From contig DATJYK010000237.1 of assembly GCA_035578005.1 (NCBI GenBank), positions 1 through 64,000 of the forward strand: a stretch of 64,000 nucleotides of DNA, written 5' to 3'. The position numbers were made by a program, and so were the translations under genes. Position 1 is the stretch's first letter. Each line of letters opens with the position of its first letter. Source of the DNA: Gp13-AA77 sp035578005. GTDB taxonomy: Bacteria; Acidobacteriota; Terriglobia; UBA7540. Below the pieces are notes generated by a model, which was not told the DNA's origin, ran no database searches, and worked only from the letters and a program-made list of their open reading frames with translations. This document shows positions 1 to 8,382 of this stretch, in pieces.

Positions 1-819
1 CTGTCCCAAGAACTTTGGCGAACTGAGCCATTATGCGCGTCGCGCTTTGCGCCGGATGCGACGTCGCCCGACTCTCGTGGCTGCCTTCTGGAAACAAGCC
101 GAATTGTTTTAAATTGTAACTATATTATGTAATCCTCAATAGGTTGTCCCAAGCCCGATCCACCTCACGGCTCAATGCACGAAATTCGACCTCGGAGCAT
201 ATGCCGATTCGCTGTTTAAAGGAGTGTGCTCGCGGCATCAAAGAATGCTGAAGCCTCATCGCAGAGGGCTTGAAGTATTTGACGTTCCTCGCAAACCATC
301 TCTCAGGGCCCCGCTCGCTCTGATCAAGATTTCGCGGGATGCGATAAGAACCCCCCTGAACCCAATCAGACGCTCGCCGACACTTCCTCAAGAAATTCGA
401 CCTCTGAGGCTGGATTCAGTTCTCTGATGACTCCAAACGCCGGCGCTGCGCAGCAGCAGTGGATGATTCCGCAGTTTTCTCACCCCAAATGACACATGAA
501 CGCACACGTGACATGCGGCGCACCCCAGCTGGGTCAGGCCTTGAGGACAAATGCAAGGGAGTCGGCAACCAGATCCGAAGGAGCGTAAATTCCCTGCGAT
601 TCCGCCTGCCGAGCCTGCGTAGCCCATGCTACAGACACCGCCGAGTTTCACCAATACAGTAATTCCCTTATCTCGTCCCGGGTTCAGTAGGACGCGCCTT
701 GGAATTTCGGTTGCGTCGTTCTGGAGCAGGGGCCGTCGCGATCGGAAAGGTCAGCGGCTTGGAGCTGTAAGTGGTCTCAGTTAGGGGGTCAGCGGAGATT
801 GACCGAAAAGGAGGTCTTC
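1..819. other. Gene-poor left end
   Basis: No reading frame here has a recognisable product, a good ribosome binding site and sensible composition together. Bases 100-135 are AT-rich and could hold a promoter. A 17-base near-identical motif (GAAATTCGACCTC, then T or G, then GAG) occurs at 181-197 and 392-408, which may be a trace of a decayed duplication. I see no RNA gene. Confidence 0.5.
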
Positions 820-1563
820 GTGAAGTCTGCGCAGGTGAGGCAAAGCGGCGAGAGGACGAATCCCGCTGGAAGACCCGTAAGCAACAAGATCCTCCTTTCG
901 TTGCCGGACGACGAATACGGACAAATCCGCGCCCACCTCGAATTTGTGCAGTTGGAGCCTCATCATGTCCTCCACGAACCCGGCGAGAAATTGCGCTTTG
1001 CCTACTTTTTCAACTCCGGATTGGCATCTCTTTTGGCTGCGACGCGCGAGGGAAAAGCAGTTGAGGCGGGCGTGGTTGGATCGGAAGGCATCGTAGGTAC
1101 TGCCCTCGCAGTCGGCTTGCTCAGAACCCCGCTGCGCGCTGTCGTGCAAATCGGCGGAGATGGGTTCAAGATCAATGGCACAGCCCTGCAGGCTAGGTTT
1201 CGGACGCTGCCCGAACTTCAGATGAGGTTAAGCCGTTACGCGGTTCTGCAAGGAATGCAGGCGGCCCAGACAGCAGCTTGCAACCGCTTGCACGAGCTCC
1301 GGCGACGGTTCGCCCGCTGGATTCTTATGGCTCAGGATCGGGTGAACGCTGGCACGCTACCACTAACGCACGATTTTCTTGCAAATATGCTGGGCACGGA
1401 CCGCCCCAGCGTGAGCCGAGCGGCCAGCGCGCTGCAAAACAGAAAGGTGATCCGTTATAGTCGCGGCGTTGTGGAGATCCTGGACCGCAAGCGCCTAGAG
1501 AGCTGCGCCTGCGAGTGCTACCGGATCATTCAAGAATTTAACGGAGATCTAGGTCTCGTGTAG
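820..1563 (+). CDS. Crp/Fnr-family transcriptional regulator
   Basis: A 247-residue regulator of the CRP/FNR superfamily. Residues about 25-120 match the cyclic-nucleotide-binding jelly roll, including the 'VGSEGIVG' and 'TPLRAVVQIGG' turns seen in many soil CRP-like proteins. A long connecting helix follows, then a winged helix at about 180-225 ('LANMLGTDRPSVSRAASAL'). I see no Fnr-type cysteine cluster, so the effector is unknown. The frame is open from a TTG at 799, but the GTG at 820 is preceded at 5-nt spacing by AAGGAGGT (808-815), so I place the start there. It stands alone with no obvious target operon. Family assignment is firm and the ligand is not inferable. Confidence 0.9.
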   Translation: MKSAQVRQSGERTNPAGRPVSNKILLSLPDDEYGQIRAHLEFVQLEPHHVLHEPGEKLRFAYFFNSGLASLLAATREGKAVEAGVVGSEGIVGTALAVGLLRTPLRAVVQIGGDGFKINGTALQARFRTLPELQMRLSRYAVLQGMQAAQTAACNRLHELRRRFARWILMAQDRVNAGTLPLTHDFLANMLGTDRPSVSRAASALQNRKVIRYSRGVVEILDRKRLESCACECYRIIQEFNGDLGLV

Positions 1564-1610
1564 CGGCTCCTGATTTCTATACTTGCGACCGATCCTTGGG
1601 GGATTCCGCC

Positions 1611-1829
1611 ATGCACCACCCAATCGATGAGTTTGCAGTTTTCGCTCAGGACGACAAGGGGCCGATGTGGAGAGCCGCTGCACCTGGTCTCGAAGAGGCT
1701 AAGCGCCTTGCACAGCAGCTCGCAGACGAGGAGGGCATCGAGTTCTTCGTTTTTAGCTTCCGAAGGGCGAGCGAGGTAGCGAGATTCCTTCCGAATCTGA
1801 AGCGTGGGAGGGACGTCAAGCGAGATTGA
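1611..1829 (+). CDS. Small protein of unknown function
   Basis: A 72-residue reading frame (77 residues from the TTG at 1596) starting 48 nt after the Crp/Fnr gene on the same strand. It has an acidic, helix-forming middle ('LEEAKRLAQQLADEEG'), then 'EFFVFSFRRASEVARF' and a basic tail. There is no signal peptide or membrane segment. A weak Shine-Dalgarno-like GGGGGAT lies 7-8 nt before ATG 1611. Composition looks coding and the position suggests cotranscription with the regulator. I do not recognise a family, and a spurious frame remains possible. Confidence 0.5.
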   Translation: MHHPIDEFAVFAQDDKGPMWRAAAPGLEEAKRLAQQLADEEGIEFFVFSFRRASEVARFLPNLKRGRDVKRD

Positions 1830-1974
1830 GGCATATCGTTGCCAGACGGCACCATTTCCAGCTTGGCCGTTACGCATATCATTACACCGTGGTGGCGTCC
1901 ATCTTCACGCAGGTTCGGTCGCCTGATAACTTGTATTCATGACGAATACACAAAGCAGGCCGTTCACATTCACT

Positions 1975-2685
1975 TCATCGACGAACCAAGCGAAACCCGT
2001 AGTCGGCATACTCGAATGCCGGCGGAATGCTGGAACGGGCGGAGCATCGGCTCACTTTGATCTGGTGGCGCCAGGAGCCGCCGCGGGAGGCCCGCCGCTC
2101 GCCCGTTTCGGGTCCCTGAGGGTTGCGCTCGGGTGACTGAGAGTAGTAGCCGCGGCCAAACCAGTCAGCACACCATTCGTGGACGTTCTCTGAGACGTTG
2201 TACAGTCCGTACGGATTGGATGTGCTTCCTCCGCCGGGTCCCACGGTGACGGGTCCGCGAACCTCGCCGCCCCAACGCGCCGCGTACTCCGGCCATTCGC
2301 TGGGGGCCTCGTCACCCCAGGGATACGCGAGGCCTTCGCGCCCGCCGCGCGCAGCACGCTCCCACTCAGCCTCGGTCGGCAGATCATAACGCCGTCCCGA
2401 GAGCGCCGATAGCCACTCACAGTACTTGACGGCATCGAACCAACTCACCGCCACCACCGGCTGATCGGGATGATTGAAGTCCGGGTCATTCCAATTCTTC
2501 AGCGCCGGGTGGCCGGTGGATTCGAGAAACGCCTTGTAGTCGCGGTTGCGAACCTGAAGTGCGGCCATTTCGAAGGCATCTACCCACACGCGGTGAACCG
2601 GCTGCTCTTCGTCCTGTCCCTGGTCGCTGCCCATCAGAAAATAGCCCGCGGGGATGGCCACGCAATGAGGTTCCTCTACCGGCAT
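1975..2685 (-). CDS. SUMF1/FGE-fold protein without the FGE cysteine pair
   Basis: A C-type-lectin-like sulfatase-modifying-factor (SUMF1/EgtB/PvdO) domain fills nearly the whole 236 residues. Hallmarks are 'IPAGYFLMGSD' near the start, 'PVVAVSWFDAVKYCEWLS', 'LPTEAEWERAARGG', 'NPYGLYNVSENVHEWCADW', 'RGGSW' and a final 'DYGFRLVRR'. Formylglycine-generating enzymes carry two copper-binding cysteines after RGGS; here only 'RCSARSS' is present, with Cys one position away from the usual register and no partner. It is therefore probably not a sulfatase activator. The frame runs upstream to 2856, but ATG 2685 follows an AAGGG-like site and begins exactly at the domain. No sulfatase gene is nearby. 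Confidence 0.85.
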   Translation of the reverse strand: MPVEEPHCVAIPAGYFLMGSDQGQDEEQPVHRVWVDAFEMAALQVRNRDYKAFLESTGHPALKNWNDPDFNHPDQPVVAVSWFDAVKYCEWLSALSGRRYDLPTEAEWERAARGGREGLAYPWGDEAPSEWPEYAARWGGEVRGPVTVGPGGGSTSNPYGLYNVSENVHEWCADWFGRGYYSQSPERNPQGPETGERRASRGGSWRHQIKVSRCSARSSIPPAFEYADYGFRLVRR

Positions 2686-2878
2686 CGGATAGCCCTTGTC
2701 CTGGCACTTAGCAGCCTTCGTTAGGGCGAGGCTGCGCAGTGAAGAGCGGCACAGGATTGAAACCAGCTCGCATGGCCGTGCTCGAAGGCATCGTAGCAAT
2801 TCCAACGGAGCGGGGCAAACCGGCCGGCCGAAAGTTGCGCCCGCGCAGCTCGTCAACCTTTATCAAGTCTTAATTCTG

Positions 2879-2907
2879 TTGACACGCTCTTCGCGTCTCA
2901 AGATAAT
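2879..2907 (+). promoter_or_regulatory. Sigma-70-type promoter for pyrG
   Basis: TTGACA at 2879-2884, a 17-nt spacer and GATAAT at 2902-2907. This is the best promoter match in the window. It points at pyrG and implies a leader of about 200 nt. Confidence 0.75.
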
Positions 2908-2912
2908 GGACC

Positions 2913-2948
2913 GTACCGAATCCTTCCTCGCTTTTGGTTCTTCGGTAC
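2913..2948 (+). promoter_or_regulatory. Hairpin at the 5' end of the pyrG leader
   Basis: GTACCGAA (2913-2920) pairs perfectly with TTCGGTAC (2941-2948) across a 20-nt loop. The stem begins about where transcription from the 2879-2907 promoter should start, so it would cap the messenger. It may stabilise the transcript or take part in attenuation; no run of T follows it. Confidence 0.4.
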
Positions 2949-3112
2949 ACGAGCGAATCGTCCTTGATTAGTCAGCGAACGACCTCGCGCGAGCGTCGGA
3001 GCGTTCGACCAGCGCTCCTGGATAACGCAGCACCTGCTTCGTCAAAATCCATAACGGAATCCAACCACACTTAGCCAGCAGTCTGGCTTGTACATTCAGG
3101 AGGCGGAGGTCT

Positions 3113-4795
3113 ATGAGCGCAAAGTATATTTTTGTAACCGGCGGCGTGGTGAGTTCTCTCGGCAAGGGTCTAGCCTCGGCGTCGATGGCCTGCCTGCTTG
3201 AAGCGCGCGGCCTGAGGGTGACCATCCTCAAGTTTGATCCTTACCTCAACGTCGATCCCGGCACAATGAGTCCGTTTCAGCACGGCGAAGTCTTTGTCAC
3301 GGACGATGGCGCAGAAACCGATCTTGATTTGGGGCACTACGAGCGTTTCACGCACGTCCGCATGTCTCGCGACAATAACTGTACGGCAGGGCGCATCTAC
3401 GAGCGCATCATCAGCAAGGAGCGGCGCGGAGATTACCTGGGTAAAACAGTACAGGTGATTCCGCACGTCACCAACGAGATCAAGGCGGCCATCAAGAAGA
3501 TTTCCGAAGATGTGGATGTGGTGATCGTCGAGGTCGGCGGCACCGTTGGTGACATTGAATCCCTGCCTTTTCTCGAGGCCATTCGCCAGATGCGGCAGGA
3601 ACAGGGACGCTCGAACGTGGTGTTCGTGCACCTCACGCTCGTTCCTTACATTGGCGCCGCTGGCGAGCTGAAGACGAAACCCACTCAACACTCGGTCAAA
3701 GACCTGCGCGAAATCGGTATCCAGCCCGACATCCTGGTTTGCCGCACAGACCGCTATCTTTCGAGCGATATTAAGGCCAAAATCGCGCTCTTTTGCAGCG
3801 TCTCCGAAGAGGCTGTTATCACCGCACGTGACGTAAGCAGTATTTATGAGGTACCCCTCGCTCTGGCCGCTGAGGGCCTGGATGAGCAACTCCTGAACTA
3901 CCTGAAGATCGAGCCGCGCGAGCGGCACATGGAAGCCTGGACTGATTTGGTGGAGCGGCTTAAGCACCCCGAAGGCGAAGTTTCCATCGGCATGGTCGGA
4001 AAGTACGTTGAGTATCAGGACTCTTACAAGAGCCTTAACGAAGCGTTGACCCACGGCGGGGCGGCCCACAACGTGCACCCGAGTCTGATCTGGATTGAGG
4101 CCGAAGGACTCGAGGCAGACAAGGACTGGCCGCGGCAACTCGATGAGCTTGACGCCATTCTGGTCCCAGGTGGATTCGGAAAGCGCGGCATCCCCGGCAT
4201 GCTCCGGGCCATCGAGTACGCCCGCACTCGCAAGGTGCCCTACTTCGGCATCTGCCTCGGCATGCAGTGCGCGGTGATCGAATACGCGCGCAACGTGTGC
4301 GGCCTGGCGGGAGCTGACAGTTCGGAATTTGACCCTTCCACGTCACATCGCGTCATTTATAAACTGCGGGAACTTCGCGGAGTGGACGAGCTTGGCGGCA
4401 CGATGCGGCTGGGGGCCTGGACGGCCCGGCTGAAGCCCGGGTCGTTTGCTCACCAGGCCTACGGAACCACGGAGATCTCCGAACGGCACCGGCATCGTTA
4501 CGAGTTCAATCGCGAATACGAGGAAACGCTGGCGGCCGGCGGCCTCGACATAACCGGTGTGACTCCGGACGGAACTTACGTGGAGATCGTCGAGCTTCGC
4601 GATCATCCCTGGTTCCTGGGCTGCCAATTTCACCCTGAGTTCAAATCACGGCCGCTCGAGGCGCATCCGCTGTTTAGGGACTTCATCGGCGCTGCGGTGA
4701 AGCAGCGCGCGCGGCGGCTGGCGCCTCTCGTCGTCACCGATGAGCAGGGCGAATCTGCCAGCGGCGTTATGGTGAGGACGCAGGGGAAGCGATGA
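3113..4795 (+). CDS. pyrG: CTP synthase
   Basis: A 560-residue cytosolic enzyme that aminates UTP to CTP using glutamine and ATP. The N-terminal synthetase domain shows 'VTGGVVSSLGKG' (ATP loop), 'KFDPYLNVDPGTMSPFQHGEV' features and 'VEVGGTVGDIES'. The C-terminal class I glutamine amidotransferase has the oxyanion segment 'VPGGFGKRG', nucleophile Cys381 in 'GICLGMQ', and His507/Glu509 in 'FHPEF'. Length is usual for the family. ATG 3113 follows AGGAGGCGGAGGT. CTP also activates KDO as CMP-KDO, which fits kdsA downstream; a four-helix-bundle gene separates the two. Certain. Confidence 0.98.
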   Translation: MSAKYIFVTGGVVSSLGKGLASASMACLLEARGLRVTILKFDPYLNVDPGTMSPFQHGEVFVTDDGAETDLDLGHYERFTHVRMSRDNNCTAGRIYERIISKERRGDYLGKTVQVIPHVTNEIKAAIKKISEDVDVVIVEVGGTVGDIESLPFLEAIRQMRQEQGRSNVVFVHLTLVPYIGAAGELKTKPTQHSVKDLREIGIQPDILVCRTDRYLSSDIKAKIALFCSVSEEAVITARDVSSIYEVPLALAAEGLDEQLLNYLKIEPRERHMEAWTDLVERLKHPEGEVSIGMVGKYVEYQDSYKSLNEALTHGGAAHNVHPSLIWIEAEGLEADKDWPRQLDELDAILVPGGFGKRGIPGMLRAIEYARTRKVPYFGICLGMQCAVIEYARNVCGLAGADSSEFDPSTSHRVIYKLRELRGVDELGGTMRLGAWTARLKPGSFAHQAYGTTEISERHRHRYEFNREYEETLAAGGLDITGVTPDGTYVEIVELRDHPWFLGCQFHPEFKSRPLEAHPLFRDFIGAAVKQRARRLAPLVVTDEQGESASGVMVRTQGKR

Positions 4796-4805
4796 TTGCC
4801 CAGTA

Positions 4806-4853
4806 AGAAGAAAGCAAAAAGCAAAACTCAAAGAGCAAAAATGAGAAAGGAAA
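4806..4853 (+). repeat. A-rich left flank of the four-helix-bundle gene
   Basis: Bases after the pyrG stop are a simple-sequence tract built of AAAGC, AAAAC and AAAGAG-like units. It is roughly the reverse complement of the T-rich tract at 5262-5310 on the other side of the small gene. Its last bases (GAAAGGAAA) supply the ribosome binding site for that gene. Confidence 0.6.
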
Positions 4854-5219
4854 ATGGAGAAACCTCCTGCAGATCTGGGCGACCGCATCCTTGGGTACAG
4901 CACGCGGATCGTGAAGGTCGTAGGGTCCATGCCAAGGACGCTGGCGGGGCGAAGGGTCGCGGATCAGCTTCTAACCAGCGGACTCTCTGTGGGTGCCAAT
5001 TTTGAAGAAGCACAAGCCGCCGAGTCCCGCAACGACTTCGTTCACAAGTTGCAGATCGCGCTCAAAGAACTCCGCGAGTCCGGCTATTGGCTTCGGTTAA
5101 TTTCGCGGGCCGAGCTTCTGCCACCCCAAAGGCTGGATGCTCTGCTCGACGAGTCAAGCCAACTCGTCCGCATGTTGTCCAAAGCGGTCGCGCGGGCCAA
5201 GGGAAAGGCCCGAGATTAG
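4854..5219 (+). CDS. Four-helix-bundle protein (S23/IVP family)
   Basis: A 121-residue protein of the four-helix-bundle family first known from 23S rRNA intervening sequences (TIGR02436-like) and related in fold to Avd of diversity-generating retroelements. Typical features are 'LGDRILGYSTRIVKVVGSMP', 'ADQLLTSGLSVGANFEEAQAAESRNDFVHKL', which is the family signature, and 'ALKELRESGYWLRLI', ending in basic residues. The biochemical role is unknown; relatives form pentameric barrels that bind nucleic acid. It sits between pyrG and kdsA but is bounded by complementary A-rich and T-rich tracts, as if inserted as a unit. ATG 4854 has AAAGGA just upstream. No reverse transcriptase or variable repeat is present, so this is not a retroelement. 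Confidence 0.85.
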   Translation: MEKPPADLGDRILGYSTRIVKVVGSMPRTLAGRRVADQLLTSGLSVGANFEEAQAAESRNDFVHKLQIALKELRESGYWLRLISRAELLPPQRLDALLDESSQLVRMLSKAVARAKGKARD

Positions 5220-5261
5220 ACGCGGTAACTGCTCGCAGAAGGTAAGTGTCCAGAATGCCTG

Positions 5262-5310
5262 TTATTTTTCACTTTTGATTTTGACTTTTTGCTTTTTCGA
5301 TTTGTTCTTT
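5262..5310 (+). repeat. T-rich right flank of the four-helix-bundle gene
   Basis: A tract of TTTTGA/CTTTTT-like units, approximately complementary to 4806-4853. It ends immediately before the kdsA start, where a Shine-Dalgarno sequence would be expected and none is seen. Confidence 0.6.
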
Positions 5311-5312
5311 GA

Positions 5313-6146
5313 ATGCCGCATCCCGTCAAACTCGGGAGTCTCTTGCTTGGTGCCAACGGGCCTCTCTTCTTCATCGCCGGCCCTTGCGTCATCGAGAGCG
5401 AGCGCCACGCGCTCAAGTTAGCGAAGTATCTCGCGGAAAGCGCGCGCGAGCTGCGCATTCCGCTGATCTTTAAGGCTTCGTATGATAAAGCCAACAGGAC
5501 GTCGGCTGGTTCCTACCGCGGTCCAGGGCTGGAGCGCGGCCTTGCGATCCTGGCGCGCATCAAGCAAGAGACCGGCTTGCCCGTTCTCGCTGACGTTCAC
5601 GACGTGTCTCAAGTGGAGCCCGCCGCGGCAGTCTGCGACGTTATTCAGATTCCCGCGTTTCTCTCGCGCCAAACAGACCTCTTACTGGAGGCCGGGCGAT
5701 CCGGGGCAGTGGTGAATATCAAGAAGGGTCAGTTTCTCTCGCCCTGGGACATCCGGCACGCGGTCGAGAAGATCGCCGGCACCGGCAATCATAAAATCAT
5801 CGTCACCGAGCGCGGATCAACCTTCGGTTACAACAACCTGGTGGTGGATATGCGCGGACTCGCCGTGATGCGGGAGTTCGGCTATCCTGTGGTTTTAGAC
5901 GTGACCCATTCGCTGCAGCTTCCGGGCGGTGAGGGTGAACGCAGTGGTGGCCAGCCGCAATTCATCGGGACGCTGGCACGCGCGGGCGTCGCCGCTGGTG
6001 TAGACGGGGTCTTCATGGAAGTGCATGAGAATCCGGCGCGCGCGCTTTCCGACGGTCCGAACGCCCTTCACCTGCGCCGTTTCAAACCACTCGTCAAGAC
6101 GCTGCGTGATCTGGCCAGGTTTGTGCGCAAACTTCCGGAGGCGTGA
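5313..6146 (+). CDS. kdsA: 3-deoxy-8-phosphooctulonate (KDO-8-P) synthase
   Basis: A 277-residue TIM-barrel enzyme condensing phosphoenolpyruvate with arabinose 5-phosphate, the first committed step to KDO of lipopolysaccharide inner core. Signatures are 'FFIAGPCVIES', 'KASYDKANRTS', 'VLADVHD', 'VNIKKGQFLSPWD' and 'VTERGSTFGYNNLVVDMR'. Cys25 in 'AGPC' places it in the metal-dependent class (the E. coli type has Asn there); the other expected ligands are visible as His in 'DVTHSLQ', Glu in 'FMEVHENP' and Asp in 'ALSDGPN'. ATG 5313 lies in a T-rich context without a visible ribosome binding site. Functionally linked to pyrG through CMP-KDO formation. Confidence 0.97.
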   Translation: MPHPVKLGSLLLGANGPLFFIAGPCVIESERHALKLAKYLAESARELRIPLIFKASYDKANRTSAGSYRGPGLERGLAILARIKQETGLPVLADVHDVSQVEPAAAVCDVIQIPAFLSRQTDLLLEAGRSGAVVNIKKGQFLSPWDIRHAVEKIAGTGNHKIIVTERGSTFGYNNLVVDMRGLAVMREFGYPVVLDVTHSLQLPGGEGERSGGQPQFIGTLARAGVAAGVDGVFMEVHENPARALSDGPNALHLRRFKPLVKTLRDLARFVRKLPEA

Positions 6147-6163
6147 GAGAGTGTGAGAAATCC

Positions 6164-6251
6164 CCTGGGAGCGCGGGCGTCTCGCCCGCTCTGCCTTTTC
6201 TCTCGCGCCTCGAGGAACCCACGCCGGGCGAGACGCCCGCGCTCCCAGGGA
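6164..6251. repeat. Perfect 26-bp inverted repeat (interspersed element, copy 1)
   Basis: Arms 6164-6189 and 6226-6251 are perfect reverse complements around a 36-nt loop, and each arm also contains a short internal palindrome (GGGCGTCTCGCCC type). The structure follows the kdsA stop by 17 nt. A diverged single arm recurs at 33096-33121. It may terminate transcription, but no T run follows. Confidence 0.85.
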
Positions 6252-6285
6252 CTATCGCACCGCTTAAGAGCGAACGGGAGAGCCC

Positions 6286-6798
6286 ATGGCCAAATCCAAT
6301 GTGCGGCGGCGGACGGTGGACCTTTCGGCCTACCCGAACCTGGTGGTGATCTATCTCGGGATGCGGGCCAACAAGCTGCGCGGTGTTGCGACGCTGATGA
6401 AGTTCGGCCCCAAGATTTCTGCTGCAGTGGCGGCCAGGCCCGACGGATTACTTCTCCACGAACCCATCTTCTACTCGCTGTTTCCTCCTCACGCGGGCAT
6501 GCGTCAATACTGGCGCGATTTTGCTTCCTTGGAGACGTGGGCGCGTTCACTGCCACATCAGGACTGGTGGGCGGGGTTTGTCCGCGATAGCGGGGGCACC
6601 GGATTTTGGCACGAAACCTACTTCAGGCAGGGCGGCATGGAGGCAGTCTACGACGACATTTTCGTGCCTCTCGGCTTCAGCGCCTTCGCCGACGTGGTAC
6701 CTGCAAAGGGCGCGATGTTCTCGGCACGCCGCCGGGCAGGGGTGGCTGGGGAGAGCGCAATCGCACCGGCGGTCAGCGAATCCGAAGTTGGCAGGTGA
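6286..6798 (+). CDS. DUF4188 / monooxygenase-like family protein
   Basis: A 170-residue cytosolic protein of the DUF4188 family, often labelled 'monooxygenase family protein' and related to the dimeric alpha-beta barrel fold. Family features are 'PNLVVIYLGMRANKLRG', 'GLLLHEPIFYSLFPPHAGMRQYWRDF', 'SLETWARS' and 'GTGFWHETYF', followed by 'GGMEAVYDDI'. The tail after residue 145 is low in conservation. ATG 6286 follows GGGAGAGC. It starts 35 nt after the inverted repeat that follows kdsA. No cofactor is evident, and substrate and reaction are unknown. Confidence 0.85.
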   Translation: MAKSNVRRRTVDLSAYPNLVVIYLGMRANKLRGVATLMKFGPKISAAVAARPDGLLLHEPIFYSLFPPHAGMRQYWRDFASLETWARSLPHQDWWAGFVRDSGGTGFWHETYFRQGGMEAVYDDIFVPLGFSAFADVVPAKGAMFSARRRAGVAGESAIAPAVSESEVGR

Positions 6799-7075
6799 AG
6801 GCAGTAAACAGGGGAATTCGGGATTCTCGGTGGAGAGCGGTTGCGGTAGAGCCTCAAGGGGTGTGGTATAGAGCCCTCAATGGCCCGATTGGCGACTTAG
6901 CGGCCGCAATTCACATGACAAAATTACTATAGAATAAACAGTCCGCTAAAGCAAAATTACCAAACGAAACCGTTAGGTTATTGAAAACACAGGGTCGGAC
7001 AGTGAGAAAAGTGAGAAACCGAGAAGGTCGCCCCCGCGGCACAGCGGTTCCAAGGGCAAGCGGTTGTGAGGGCAA

Positions 7076-8350
7076 ATGAGCAGCCAACATCGGCGACGGG
7101 TGATCGGCGTTCTGCCTCTTGTCGTAGGTCTCACCGTGGTTCCCAGTCCGACCCTTCTGGGATTCCAAACGCCGAACGGCAACGACGCGGTCAGTGAAAT
7201 CAGCAGGCTGTTTGCCCAGATTCACGCCAAAGAAAATGTGGTGAAGCCGCCCAAGGGCATCCTGAAGCACGAGTACCTTGTGCCTGCCGGACCTTACTTC
7301 CAGCTTTTCGATTGGGACATGTACTTCATGGGCGTAGCGCTAAGTTACGATCACGTGGGCCAACCCTTGGCCAGCTCCGTCGAGGACTTTCTCGAGTTCG
7401 TAGACGAATACGCCAACTGGCCTGGCTACACGCCACGCGAAATCGCGCCCGATGCCTTGTGGGCCTTGCCGGAAATGTGCAAGCCGTTCCTCGCCCAGGC
7501 TGCTGTGCGGGCCTCACGCACGATCGGCGACTATCGATGGCTTCTGCAGCCGAACGGCGAGTCGAAGAAGACCAACTTCGCGAAACTGGCGGACACGCTG
7601 GCATTTTGGGAGAACACGCGGCGCGCGCCCGACGGATTCTTTTTGTGGTACAACGGCGTCGAAAGCGGCGTTGACAACAACCCCGCCGTTTCCGATGTTC
7701 CGGCGCAGGTCACCGAGGGCGTGGACTTGCAATCCTACATCTATCGCGAGTACCGAGCTATGGCTGTGCTGGCCACGAAGCTGGGCATGAACAGGGACGC
7801 CGAAAACTACAAGGCGAAGGCAGATGATCTCGAATCCCGCGTGCGCGCCAAGATGTGGTCGGAAGCCGACGGAATGTTCTTGAACATCGACGCCCGCAGC
7901 GGCCGCTTCGTGAAGGTGAAAAGCTGGACGAACTTTGTTCCGCTATGGGCTGGGATCGCCACGCGGGATCAGGCGGACCGCATGATCAAGAGTCACGTGC
8001 TGAACCCGCGAGAGTTCTGGTGTGATTACGGCATCCGCACCCTGGCGCCCGACGAACCTCTTTACAACGCCAAGGCCGGCTACTGGCGAGGCCCAGTGTG
8101 GGTGATTTCGAACTACCTGGTGATGCACGGTCTGATGAACTATGGTTATCAGGGAGAGGCACGCGAGCTGGCGGAGAGAACCGTCAACTTGCTTGTGCGC
8201 GATATCAAGTCGAGCGGCGGCATGAATGAGAACTACGATCCCGAGAACGGCCATCCGGCCGCCGGTGGCCACTTCTTGAGCTGGAACCTGCTGGCTGAGC
8301 ACATGGTTGAAGAAGCTGGCAGCGGTGCGGATCCGACGGCGCTGCAGTAA
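7076..8350 (+). CDS. Secreted GH37/GH63-like glycoside hydrolase (trehalase-type)
   Basis: A 424-residue protein with an N-terminal signal peptide (basic start, hydrophobic 10-25, then 'LLGFQT'), so probably periplasmic. The rest is an (alpha/alpha)6-barrel of the trehalase/MGH1-like group: 'YFQLFDWDMYFMG' near the start, 'NGVESGVDNNPAVSD' (probable acid Asp), 'GYWRGPVWVISNYL' and 'NENYDPENGHPAAGG' (probable base Glu) near the end. The substrate is likely an alpha-linked disaccharide or glucosyl/mannosyl-glycerate; trehalose is possible but not proven. ATG 7076 follows GAGGG. The ECF sigma gene starts 33 nt after its stop. Confidence 0.85.
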   Translation: MSSQHRRRVIGVLPLVVGLTVVPSPTLLGFQTPNGNDAVSEISRLFAQIHAKENVVKPPKGILKHEYLVPAGPYFQLFDWDMYFMGVALSYDHVGQPLASSVEDFLEFVDEYANWPGYTPREIAPDALWALPEMCKPFLAQAAVRASRTIGDYRWLLQPNGESKKTNFAKLADTLAFWENTRRAPDGFFLWYNGVESGVDNNPAVSDVPAQVTEGVDLQSYIYREYRAMAVLATKLGMNRDAENYKAKADDLESRVRAKMWSEADGMFLNIDARSGRFVKVKSWTNFVPLWAGIATRDQADRMIKSHVLNPREFWCDYGIRTLAPDEPLYNAKAGYWRGPVWVISNYLVMHGLMNYGYQGEARELAERTVNLLVRDIKSSGGMNENYDPENGHPAAGGHFLSWNLLAEHMVEEAGSGADPTALQ

Positions 8351-8382
8351 GAGCGGGCGTCGGGATTGGCAAGGAATCGTCG

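Noticed and set aside
388..654. Small frames in the first 800 bp
   Set aside because: No ribosome sites, Cys-rich random-looking products and mutual overlap on both strands.
4854..5219. Diversity-generating retroelement (Avd-like gene)
   Set aside because: The four-helix-bundle fold is shared with Avd, but there is no reverse transcriptase, template repeat or variable repeat nearby.
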